NCBI RefSeq assembly: GCF_004342915.1 | Contig: NZ_SLWL01000005.1 | Location: 171,974-235,973, forward strand | Direction: 5' to 3' | DNA from: Camelimonas lactis | GTDB lineage: Bacteria > Pseudomonadota > Alphaproteobacteria > Rhizobiales > Beijerinckiaceae | Length of the DNA stretch: 64,000 nt | In this document: positions 56,800 to 64,000 of the stretch, in pieces | Layout: each line of letters begins with the position of its first letter | Numbering within the stretch: the first letter of the stretch is position 1 | The notes under the pieces: model-generated | What the model was told of the DNA's origin: nothing | Seen by the model: only the letters and a program-made list of their open reading frames with translations | Databases searched by the model: none | Translations under genes and position numbers: made by a program

Positions 56800-56889
56800 G
56801 GCGAACATGCATCAGTGATGGCGGACTGCCGCGCCCGCCATCATCAATCCCTGAAGGCGGCTGGCCGGAAGCCGCCGCCGCACCCCGCC

Positions 56890-58905
56890 TCAGCCGGCCG
56901 CCCGCGCCCGCTCCTTTGCCAGCGCCACGTACCATTCAAAACTGTCCGGGTTGGCCATGGCATCACGGTTGATGAGCCCTTCCGGGGGATGACCGAGCAG
57001 CAGGCGCTTCACCGGCACCTCCAGCTTCTTGCCGGACAGGGTGTAGGGCACCGCCGGCGTCTCGACGATCGCGTTCGGCACATGCCGCGCCGAAAGCTGC
57101 GAACGGATCTGTGCGTTGATCGCCGCCTTCAGACGTTCATCCAGCGCTGCGCCCTGCTTCGGAACCACGAACAGGTAGAGAAACGACTCGCGGCCAAGGA
57201 ACTCCAGGTCCACCACCATGCTGTCGGCGATCTCCGGGAAGGCGTCGACCACGCGGTAGAACTCGCTGGTGCCCATGCGAATGCCGTGACGGTTGATGGT
57301 GGCGTCCGAACGGCCATAGATGATCGCGCCGCCGCGCGGCGTGATGCGCAGCCAGTCGCCATGCCGCCACACGCCCGGATAGACGTCAAAATAGCTGTCC
57401 AGATAACGCTTGTTGCCCGGATCATTCCAGAAATACAGCGGCATCGACGGGATCGGCAGGGTGCAGACCAGCTCGCCCACCTCATCGATCAGCGGCTTGC
57501 CGTTTTCGTCCCACGCCTCGACCTTGTGTCCGAGCGCCCGGCACTGCATCTCGCCGGCATAGACCGGCAGCGTCGGCGCGCCGCAGATGAACGCCCCGGC
57601 GAAATCCGTGCCGCCGGAAATCGGCGACAGCCAGATGTCGTCGCGCACGTTCTCATAGATCCAGGCATAGGCCTCCGCTGACAGCGGCGAGCCGGTCGAC
57701 GACATGGCGCGCAGGCGCGACAGGTCGGCGAACTCACGCGGCCGCAGGTTGGCCTTGGCGCAATTGCCGTAATAGGCCGCGCCGCAACCGAACACCGTCA
57801 CCTGCGCCTTCTCGATGAAACGCCAGAGCACGCCCAGATCGGGATAGGCCGGGTTGCCGTCGTAAAGCGCGATGGCCGAGCCGGCGGCCATGGCGGCGAC
57901 CTGGGCGTTCCACATGATCCAGCCCGAGCTGGTGTACCATTGCGTGGTGTCCTCCGGCCCCAGGTCGCAATGGATCGACTGCATCAGCAGCATTTCGACA
58001 GTGATGCCGGCGTGGCCGTGCACGATCGGCTTCGGCAGGCCGGTGGTGCCGGATGAATACACCACCCACAGCGGATGGTCGGCGTCCACAGCCACCGGCG
58101 GGCAGGAGGCGGTTTTCGCCGCCAGCTCGCGCCAGTCGTGCGCTTTCGGGAACCGCTGGCGATCGACGCCATCGTGCAGGCGCGGCAAAATGATGAGCTG
58201 CTCCACCCCCGGCAGCGCCTCCACCAGCTCGGCGATGCCATCGGTGCGGTCGAAGGGCTTGCCGGCGTAGACGTAGCCGTCAGCACAGATCAGCACCTTG
58301 GGGTCGATCTGGCGGAAACGGTCGAGCACGGCGCTCTTGCCCATGTCGGAGGAGCACAGCGACCACACCGCGCCGAGGCTCGCGACCGCGAGGAAGCTGA
58401 TGATGGTTTCGGGAATGTTGGGCAGCACCGCCACGACGCGATCGCCCGGCCCGACGCCAAAACCGCGCAGGGCGGCGGCCATGGCGCCGACCTTGTCGCG
58501 CAGTTCACCCCAGCTCACCTCACCCAGTTCGCCATCCTCCGAACCGAAGACAATGGCGCGCCGGTTTGGCGCATCCATATGATGGCGCAGCACATGGTCG
58601 GCGTAATTCAGCCGCGCGCCCTGGAACCATTTGGCCCCCGGCATCGCGTGGCTGGAAAGAACCTGGTCATAGGGGCGCTCGCTGCGCACCTCGAAATAGT
58701 CCCACACCGCCGCCCAGAAGCGCTCCAGATTATCCACCGACCATTGCCAGAGCGTCGGATAATCGGGGAACGACTGACCTTCGCGCTGCTCCAGCCAGCG
58801 GGTGAAGTGGGTGATGCGGGCTTTTTCGATATCCGCCGCCGTCGGCGTCCACAGCAGCCTGGCCTCTTCCGCCTGCCCGGCGCGCTCCTGTTGCTGGCCC
58901 GTCAT
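56890..58905 (-). CDS. aacS: Acetoacetate--CoA ligase (acetoacetyl-CoA synthetase)
   Basis: A 671-aa ANL-superfamily ligase. The N-terminal ACAS_N-like region is followed by VVYSSGTTGLPKPIVHGHAG (ATP-binding), WYTSSGWIMWNAQVA, SPISGGTDFAGAFI and a C-terminal domain with GRSDATINRHGIRMG. These and the length mark acetoacetyl-CoA synthetase rather than acetyl-CoA synthetase. AGAGGGAG before the ATG. It converts the acetoacetate produced from leucine or ketone bodies back to acetoacetyl-CoA. Confidence 0.94.
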   Translation of the reverse strand: MTGQQQERAGQAEEARLLWTPTAADIEKARITHFTRWLEQREGQSFPDYPTLWQWSVDNLERFWAAVWDYFEVRSERPYDQVLSSHAMPGAKWFQGARLNYADHVLRHHMDAPNRRAIVFGSEDGELGEVSWGELRDKVGAMAAALRGFGVGPGDRVVAVLPNIPETIISFLAVASLGAVWSLCSSDMGKSAVLDRFRQIDPKVLICADGYVYAGKPFDRTDGIAELVEALPGVEQLIILPRLHDGVDRQRFPKAHDWRELAAKTASCPPVAVDADHPLWVVYSSGTTGLPKPIVHGHAGITVEMLLMQSIHCDLGPEDTTQWYTSSGWIMWNAQVAAMAAGSAIALYDGNPAYPDLGVLWRFIEKAQVTVFGCGAAYYGNCAKANLRPREFADLSRLRAMSSTGSPLSAEAYAWIYENVRDDIWLSPISGGTDFAGAFICGAPTLPVYAGEMQCRALGHKVEAWDENGKPLIDEVGELVCTLPIPSMPLYFWNDPGNKRYLDSYFDVYPGVWRHGDWLRITPRGGAIIYGRSDATINRHGIRMGTSEFYRVVDAFPEIADSMVVDLEFLGRESFLYLFVVPKQGAALDERLKAAINAQIRSQLSARHVPNAIVETPAVPYTLSGKKLEVPVKRLLLGHPPEGLINRDAMANPDSFEWYVALAKERARAAG

Positions 58906-58970
58906 GCTGCTCCCTCTTCATTGTTCATTGTCTGTTGCCGGCGCCCATCGAGGGGCATGGCCGGCGCCTG

Positions 58971-60335
58971 TCAACCCTGACCGCCGCGCCGCTCGCGCCG
59001 CAGCCTCTCCCACCAGTCCAGCCGCTTGCCGATCTCCCGCTCGAAGCCGCGCTGCGACGGTTCATAGAAGTGCTGCCGGCCAAGTTTCTCCGGCCAGTAG
59101 TCCTGCCCGGAAAAGGCGTCCGGCTGGTCGTGGTCGTATTGATAGTCCGCGCCGTAGCCCTCTGCCTTCATCAATTTGGTGGGGGCGTTGAGGATGGTGC
59201 GCGGCGGCATCAAGGAACCGCCGGCTTTCGCCGCCCGGCGGGCGCCAGCCAGCGCCATGTAAACAGCGTTGGATTTGGGCGCCGTGGCCAGATAGACCAC
59301 GGCGTTGGCCAGGGCCAGCGCCCCCTCCGGCAGTCCAAGAAAATCGTAGGCGTCCTTCGCCGCGTTGGCGACTTGCAGGGCCTGTGGATCGGCGAGGCCG
59401 ATATCCTCTACCGCCATCACCGTCAGACGGCGGGCGATGAACAAAGGGTCCTCGCCCGCGTCAATCATCCGGGCGAAATAATACAGGGCCGCGTCCGGAT
59501 CGGAGCCGCGCACGCATTTATGCAACGCCGAAATCAGGTTGTAGTGACCGTCCTGGCCCTTGTCATAGATCGGCGCCCGGCGCTGCACCACCTCGACGAG
59601 CTGGGCGGCGTCAAACACCTCGCCCGGCCGCGCCGCCCGCCAGACTTCTTCCGCCAGGGTGAGCGAGGCGCGGCCGTCGCCGTCCGCCATGGCGACCAGC
59701 GCCGCGCGGGCGTCCGCCGTCAGCGGCAGCGGCCTGCACCCAATCGTCTCGGCCCGGGCCAGCAGGCTTTCAATCGCCGCCTCATCGAGCGCGCGGAAGG
59801 TCAACACCCGCGCCCGCGACAGGAGGGCCGCATTCAGCTCAAAAGAAGGGTTCTCGGTGGTCGCGCCGATCAGGGTGATGGTGCCGTCTTCCATCACCGG
59901 CAGAAAGGCGTCGAGTTGCGCCCGGTTGAAACGGTGGATCTCGTCCACGAACAGCAATGTGCGCTGGCCGGCGGCGCGACGCACCCGCGCGCCCTCGAAA
60001 ACCTTCTTGAGATCGGCCACGCCGGAAAAGATCGCGGAAATCTGCTCGAAGCGCAGGTCTGTGGCCCCGGCCAGCAGCCGCGCCACCGTCGTCTTGCCGG
60101 TGCCTGGCGGCCCCCAGAAAACCATGGACCCCAACGAGCCGGATTCCAGCATCCGGGTCAGCGCCCCTTCCGGGCCAACCAGATGATCCTGCCCGGCCAC
60201 CTCGGCAAGGCGCGTTGGCCGCAGCCGGTCGGCCAGCGGCCGCCCCGCCGACGGGGCGCGATCATCGCCCGGGCGCCGCTCATCCGCAGGGGCTGGCTCC
60301 ATTGAAGAAAACAGGTCGCCCATATCTGGGTCCAT
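58971..60335 (-). CDS. rarA: Replication-associated recombination protein A (RarA/MgsA family)
   Basis: A 454-aa AAA+ ATPase acting at stalled forks. Walker A WGPPGTGKTTVARLL, Walker B LLFVDEIHRFN, GATTENPSFELN and the C-terminal tetramer region APKSNAVYMALAGARR match RarA. It ends close to aacS on the same strand. The first ATG is used; a second lies four codons in. The region upstream contains a perfect 13-bp palindrome. Confidence 0.94.
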   Translation of the reverse strand: MDPDMGDLFSSMEPAPADERRPGDDRAPSAGRPLADRLRPTRLAEVAGQDHLVGPEGALTRMLESGSLGSMVFWGPPGTGKTTVARLLAGATDLRFEQISAIFSGVADLKKVFEGARVRRAAGQRTLLFVDEIHRFNRAQLDAFLPVMEDGTITLIGATTENPSFELNAALLSRARVLTFRALDEAAIESLLARAETIGCRPLPLTADARAALVAMADGDGRASLTLAEEVWRAARPGEVFDAAQLVEVVQRRAPIYDKGQDGHYNLISALHKCVRGSDPDAALYYFARMIDAGEDPLFIARRLTVMAVEDIGLADPQALQVANAAKDAYDFLGLPEGALALANAVVYLATAPKSNAVYMALAGARRAAKAGGSLMPPRTILNAPTKLMKAEGYGADYQYDHDQPDAFSGQDYWPEKLGRQHFYEPSQRGFEREIGKRLDWWERLRRERRGGQG

Positions 60336-60532
60336 TTTGCGTCCGGCGCCCCACTGGCGCCGCGATCGCCCGCTCTTGTGCGCTCATGTATATAAGGTGG
60401 CGCGGCGCCCAGGGCAAAAGCGCCGGTGACCAGGCCTGCGCGGCCCGGACAGCGGACCGGAACGCCCGGCGTTCGCCCGCGTCAGGTCCGGACCACGCAG
60501 TTTGCCCAGAACACAAGAAATATCGGATAAAT

Positions 60533-60562
60533 GTATGGTTAATTTGCGTAAATTAACCATAC
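60533..60562. promoter_or_regulatory. 30-bp A/T-rich palindrome between rarA and dsbD-like genes
   Basis: GTATGGTTAATTT (60533-60545) and AAATTAACCATAC (60550-60562) are exact complements around GCGT. Within a GC-rich background this is the most regular palindrome of the window. It sits about 80 bp before the chosen dsbD start and 200 bp from the rarA start, and could be an operator for either. The rest of 60336-60639 shows nothing. Confidence 0.7.
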
Positions 60563-60639
60563 CTCATGCGATAGATGAAGAGCGAAGTTTGATGGCGGCA
60601 GCACGCACCGGTCAATGTGAGCGGACAGGACGGACGGCC

Positions 60640-62877
60640 ATGCGACCGGCCGGGCATGGTTTCTTGCTTGCCGCCAGACTTGTGATTCTTGCGGTTTTCG
60701 CCCTTGCGGCCCAAGGCCTGACCATGGGCGGCGCCGCGATGGCCAACCAGCGCGGCGCCGATCTGGTCAAGGCCGACCTGTTGATCGAGCCCGCCGCCAT
60801 CCAGCCCGGACAGCCCTTCACCGTGGCGCTGCGCCTGCGCATGAAGCAGCATTGGCACACCTACTGGCGAAACCCTGGCGATTCCGGCCTGCCAACGGAA
60901 ATCCACTGGTCGCTGCCGCCCGGCTTTACCGCCGGGCCGATCCAGTGGCCAACGCCGGAGCGCCTGCCCGTCGGCCCACTGATGAACTTCGGCTATGAAG
61001 GCGAAACCTTTCTGCTGACGCAGATTACCCCGCCGGCCGATCTCGCCCCTGTTGGCCGGGTCACGCTCCGGGCCGACGCCTCGTGGCTGGTGTGCGAAAA
61101 GGAGTGCGTGCCGGGCAGCGCCAGCCTGTCCGCCAGCGCCCCTGCGGCGCCGGCGACCACCTCCGTGGCGCCCGATCCCGCTTCGGCCGAGGCTTTCGCC
61201 GCCGCGCGCGCCCGGCAGCCGGCGCCCCTTGGCGGCGCCAGCTTCGCCATCAGCGGCGACGCCTTCACCGTCACCGCGCCCTTGCCTTCCGGCGTCACCG
61301 CCAACGACATCGGCAACGTGGCCTTCTTCCCGGTCGACGAGAGCCTGCTGGAGAACGCCGCCCCACAAAAGCACGCCGTTCAGGACGGCCGGTTGACGCT
61401 GACGCTGCAACGCAGCGCCCCTTCGTCCGCCGACCCCACCCACCTGTCCGGCGTGCTCGCCTTCACCGCCGCCGATGGCGTCACGCGGGGCTACGCGCTC
61501 GCCATGGGCGATCCGCCTCCCGCTCCCGTCAGTTCCGCCGCCCGTCCGGCGGCCTTCTCCGTCACGCCGGCCGGGGCGGCCGCGCCTGGCGACGAAGCCG
61601 CCAACCTCACCCTGTGGACGGCCCTGATCCTCGCCTTCGCTGGCGGCGTGGTGCTCAACCTGATGCCCTGCGTGTTTCCGGTGCTGTCCATCAAGGTGCT
61701 GTCGCTGGCCCAGGGCGGCGGCAAGACGCCGCGCGCCATGCGCCTGCATGGCCTGAGCTATGGGGCTGGCGTGCTGCTGTCCTTTGCCGGCCTCGCCGCC
61801 GTGCTCATCGCCGCGCGGCAGGCGGGCGCCAGCATCGGCTGGGGTTTCCAGCTGCAATCGCCGCCGGTGGTGATGTTGCTGGCCTATGTGATGTTCGCCA
61901 TGGGGCTGGGGCTTTCCGGCGCCGTCCAGCTTGGCGCTTCGTGGAGCGGTCTTGGCGACCGCCTCACCCGTCGGGCCGGTTATGGCGGCTCTTTCTTCAC
62001 CGGCATTCTCGCGGCCGTGGTCGCCAGCCCGTGCACCGGGCCATTCATGGGCGCCGCCATCGGCTTCTCGCTTACCCAGTCCACCGGCATGGCCATCGCC
62101 GTGTTCGTCGCGCTCGGCGTCGGCCTCGCCTTTCCGTTTGTCCTGCTCACCTTCCTGCCGGGACTGATGAAGCGCATGCCGCGCCCCGGTCGCTGGATGG
62201 AGATTCTCAAACAGGCCCTCGCCTTCCCGCTCTACGCCACCGCCGCCTGGCTCATCTGGGTGCTGAGCCAGCAGGTGTCGCCCATCGGCCTGTCGCTGGC
62301 GCTTGGCGGTCTGGTGGCGCTGGCGCTGGCGATCTGGGCCGCCGGCCTCGCCGCAACGGCGGGACGGCGCGGGGCCGTCGCCGCCCGTCTGGTCGTGGCG
62401 CTCGCCCTGGTGGCGGCCGTTGCCTGCGTCTGGCGTGTCGATGAAACCCGCCATGCCCCCGGCGCCGCGGTGGCCGCGACCAGCGAGGGCGTGGAGCCGT
62501 TTACCCAGCAGCGCCTCAACGCCCTGCTGGCGGAGCGCAAGCCGGTGTTTGTCAACCTGACGGCCGCCTGGTGCATCACCTGCATGGTCAATGAGCGCAC
62601 CACCCTGGACACCGCCGCCGTGCGCGACGCCATGAAAGCGCGTGGCGTCGCCTACCTGAAAGGCGACTGGACCAACCAGAACCCGGAGATCACCGCCCTG
62701 CTGGCGCGCTTCGGCCGCGGCGGCGTTCCGCTTTATCTGCTCTACCGGGGCGATGGCGTTGACGAGGCCCCCTTGGTCCTGCCGCAAATCCTCACGCCCG
62801 CGACGGTGACGGAAGCGCTGGCTGCGCTGCCCGCCCGCGTCGCCTTCCGCAAGGACGGGGATGGCGAGACGCCGTGA
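60640..62877 (+). CDS. Protein-disulfide reductase of the DsbD/ScsB family
   Basis: A 745-aa inner-membrane protein that moves electrons from cytosolic thioredoxin to the periplasm. N-terminal periplasmic domain (HWHTYWRNPGDSGLPTEIHWSL; Cys152/156 in WLVCEKECVPG), eight hydrophobic segments in the middle (NLMPCVFPVLSIKVL, SPCTGPFMGAAIGF carry the conserved Cys) and a thioredoxin-like end with Trp-Cys-Ile-Thr-Cys (645/648). The N-terminus is closer to the ScsB type than to E. coli DsbD. The start is chosen at the signal-like MRPAGHGFLLAARLVILAVF. Confidence 0.9.
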   Translation: MRPAGHGFLLAARLVILAVFALAAQGLTMGGAAMANQRGADLVKADLLIEPAAIQPGQPFTVALRLRMKQHWHTYWRNPGDSGLPTEIHWSLPPGFTAGPIQWPTPERLPVGPLMNFGYEGETFLLTQITPPADLAPVGRVTLRADASWLVCEKECVPGSASLSASAPAAPATTSVAPDPASAEAFAAARARQPAPLGGASFAISGDAFTVTAPLPSGVTANDIGNVAFFPVDESLLENAAPQKHAVQDGRLTLTLQRSAPSSADPTHLSGVLAFTAADGVTRGYALAMGDPPPAPVSSAARPAAFSVTPAGAAAPGDEAANLTLWTALILAFAGGVVLNLMPCVFPVLSIKVLSLAQGGGKTPRAMRLHGLSYGAGVLLSFAGLAAVLIAARQAGASIGWGFQLQSPPVVMLLAYVMFAMGLGLSGAVQLGASWSGLGDRLTRRAGYGGSFFTGILAAVVASPCTGPFMGAAIGFSLTQSTGMAIAVFVALGVGLAFPFVLLTFLPGLMKRMPRPGRWMEILKQALAFPLYATAAWLIWVLSQQVSPIGLSLALGGLVALALAIWAAGLAATAGRRGAVAARLVVALALVAAVACVWRVDETRHAPGAAVAATSEGVEPFTQQRLNALLAERKPVFVNLTAAWCITCMVNERTTLDTAAVRDAMKARGVAYLKGDWTNQNPEITALLARFGRGGVPLYLLYRGDGVDEAPLVLPQILTPATVTEALAALPARVAFRKDGDGETP

Positions 62878-62942
62878 TGGCGGGTCAGGGCGGTTGCATA
62901 TTGGCCTGGATGCATATGGGTGATCGCGTAGGGGCGGATGCG

Positions 62943-62985
62943 CTGGCGTGATCGCCAGATTGTCAGTTGCAGGCCTCCGGAGGCC
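62943..62985. terminator. Two small palindromes between dsbD-like and redoxin genes
   Basis: CTGGCG-TGAT-CGCCAG (62943-62958) makes a 6-bp hairpin and GGCCTCCGGAGGCC (62972-62985) is a 14-bp perfect palindrome, both in the 204-bp spacer. They may end the dsbD transcript or control the redoxin gene; no T-run follows. Confidence 0.35.
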
Positions 62986-63081
62986 AGGCTTGGCTAATGT
63001 GGAAAGCCTGCTCCCCCTGAATCAGGTATCGTTTCGGGATGGACCAACGCCGCCCCGGCGGCGCTGCCAAGGAGAACGAGG

Positions 63082-63735
63082 ATGAACCACCCTTGTCGTC
63101 TCTCGCGCCGTCGCCTGCTCACTGGCAGCGCCCTCGCCGGCCTGGTTCTCGCCCTTGCTTCCAGCGCCACTGTTCTCGCCGCCCCGCCGCCGGTCAAACC
63201 CGGCAGTCCGCCGCCGACGTTCACCCTCACATCGGCCGCCGGCGCCCGGGTTTCCCTGGCCGACTTCAAGGGCAGGACCGTGGTGCTTGAGTGGACCAAT
63301 CACGCCTGCCCGTTCGTGCAAAAGCATTATTCCAGCAACAATATGCAGAATTTGCAGCGCGACGCCAAAAGCGCCGGGGTGGTCTGGCTCAGCATTATCT
63401 CGTCCGCGCCCGGGGAACAGGGCGCGGTGTCGGCGGAAGAAGCCAACCGGCTCACCGCCAGCCGCAACGCCGCGCCAGCGCAGGTGCTGTTCGACCCGGA
63501 CGGCAAGGTTGGCCGCGCCTATGGGGCGCGGGCCACGCCGCACATGTATGTCATCGCCCCGGACGGCAGGCTGGCCTATATGGGCGCGATTGATGACAGG
63601 CCAGGCACGGATGTCGCCGAAATCGCCGGCGCCCGCAATCATGTGCGCGAGGCGCTGGCAGAACTGGCTTCAGGCAAACCGGTCAGCACGCCGCAAACCC
63701 GCGCCTACGGCTGCGCCATCAAATACGCCACCTGA
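63082..63735 (+). CDS. Exported redoxin (AhpC/TSA-like, thioredoxin fold)
   Basis: A 217-aa periplasmic thioredoxin-fold protein. The N-terminus has twin arginines and a hydrophobic stretch (SRRRLLTGSALAGLVLALAS, about 8-33), so Tat export is possible. The Redoxin core begins PPPTFTLTSAAGARVSLADFKGRTVVLEWTNHACPFVQKHY, with Cys76 as the probable peroxidatic or redox Cys, and Cys211 near the C-terminus as the likely partner. AAGGAG before the ATG. Adjacent to the DsbD/ScsB-type gene, from which it could receive electrons. Confidence 0.88.
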   Translation: MNHPCRLSRRRLLTGSALAGLVLALASSATVLAAPPPVKPGSPPPTFTLTSAAGARVSLADFKGRTVVLEWTNHACPFVQKHYSSNNMQNLQRDAKSAGVVWLSIISSAPGEQGAVSAEEANRLTASRNAAPAQVLFDPDGKVGRAYGARATPHMYVIAPDGRLAYMGAIDDRPGTDVAEIAGARNHVREALAELASGKPVSTPQTRAYGCAIKYAT

Positions 63736-64000
63736 CGCGGCGGGCTGCCACGGCGCGGCTTGCTGGAAAATCAGCTGACGTTGCCTGATGGCGCCCTCGC
63801 GCGTCATGCCCGCGCCGGCTGGGATGTACACGTCTTCTCAGGCTGCAACCTGTCGCATGCTTGCGAACTGCCAAGCAGGCGGGCGCCGCAACGCGCCGCC
63901 CTGCCTGCGGATTCCACGGATGATGGGCATCGATTCCACGCGATCGTGGGCATGGATTCCACGGCATCGTGGGCATCGATTCCACGCCTCGGGCAGCCTG
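63736..64000. repeat. Gene-free right edge with a 22-23 bp tandem repeat
   Basis: At 63910-63987, GATTCCACGGxATxxTGGGCAT-type units recur three and a half times (63910, 63932, 63955, 63978) without spacers. The rest of the edge shows no supported gene. Confidence 0.75.

Noticed and set aside
56572..56889. Fluoride riboswitch upstream of crcB
   Set aside because: No crcB-motif pseudoknot pattern found by eye; the region holds only a 15-bp tandem repeat.
60553..62787. 744-codon open frame opposite the dsbD-like gene
   Set aside because: Mirror frame of a gene with transmembrane and CxxC motifs; the antisense product is low-complexity.
63910..63987. Possible CRISPR array at the right edge
   Set aside because: Units are contiguous without spacers and too few; a simple tandem repeat.

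Overview
The window comes from a GC-rich alphaproteobacterial chromosome, most probably of the order Hyphomicrobiales (Rhizobiales). Four things point there: the clpS-clpA pair beside a SPOR-domain D,D-carboxypeptidase, the radC/map neighbourhood, the crcB-rluC-ATP12 block, and an intergenic nested palindrome (50193-50251) of a type dispersed in that order. Genus cannot be fixed from the sequence. The left edge cuts through clpA. No rRNA operon, CRISPR array or intact insertion sequence is visible, and there is one tRNA gene, tRNA-Leu(GAG).

Layout. 1-6.7 kb: protein quality control (clpA, clpS), a peptidoglycan carboxypeptidase, a J-domain protein, panC and two small exported or membrane proteins. 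6.9-9.4 kb: a TetR regulator with a perfect 19-bp palindrome, a [2Fe-2S] ferredoxin and a CYP153-like P450, an alkane/fatty-acid hydroxylase module. 9.5-20.2 kb: DUF1489, mccA, lrgB-lrgA, exoD, radC, map, an FkbM methyltransferase, mccB and lipB. 20.4-23.3 kb: tRNA-Leu followed by an apparent integrase remnant, a 44-codon ORF, a glycine-rich membrane protein, a potassium channel with a C-terminal zinc ribbon and a small secreted protein; this looks like a worn integrated segment. 23.6-38 kb: an accessory catabolic block of MBL-fold hydrolase, SDR, iron-containing alcohol dehydrogenase, enoyl-CoA hydratase and acyl-CoA ligase, then four tandem paralogous ABC substrate-binding proteins without permease or ATPase genes, a second SDR and a second TetR regulator. 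38-48 kb: GH25 lysozyme-like lipoprotein, a tiny Cys-containing secreted peptide, isovaleryl-CoA dehydrogenase, a PRC-barrel protein, an LpxO-like hydroxylase, an aldo/keto reductase, YdcF, DUF3253, DUF599 and rhodanese genes, and a lipoprotein. 48-60 kb, all on the minus strand: pccA, mdh, pccB, ATP12, an rluC-type pseudouridine synthase with a very long basic N-terminal extension, crcB, acetoacetyl-CoA synthetase and rarA. 60.6-64 kb: a DsbD/ScsB-type reductase and an exported redoxin.

How it works together. Much of the window serves branched-chain and odd-chain acyl-CoA breakdown. Isovaleryl-CoA dehydrogenase and both methylcrotonyl-CoA carboxylase subunits act on leucine carbon, acetoacetyl-CoA synthetase recovers the acetoacetate, and propionyl-CoA carboxylase with malate dehydrogenase feeds propionate carbon to the TCA cycle. 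The genes are dispersed over about 50 kb. The CYP153 module and the ligase/hydratase/dehydrogenase/SDR block add further hydrophobic or carboxylic substrates.

The least explained items are the four receptor paralogs, the tRNA-adjacent remnant segment with its zinc-ribbon channel, the small secreted peptide, and several perfect palindromes in promoter or spacer regions. Intergenic DNA carries several short GC-rich tandem repeats that look like replication slippage. Long antisense ORFs were treated as codon-bias shadows.
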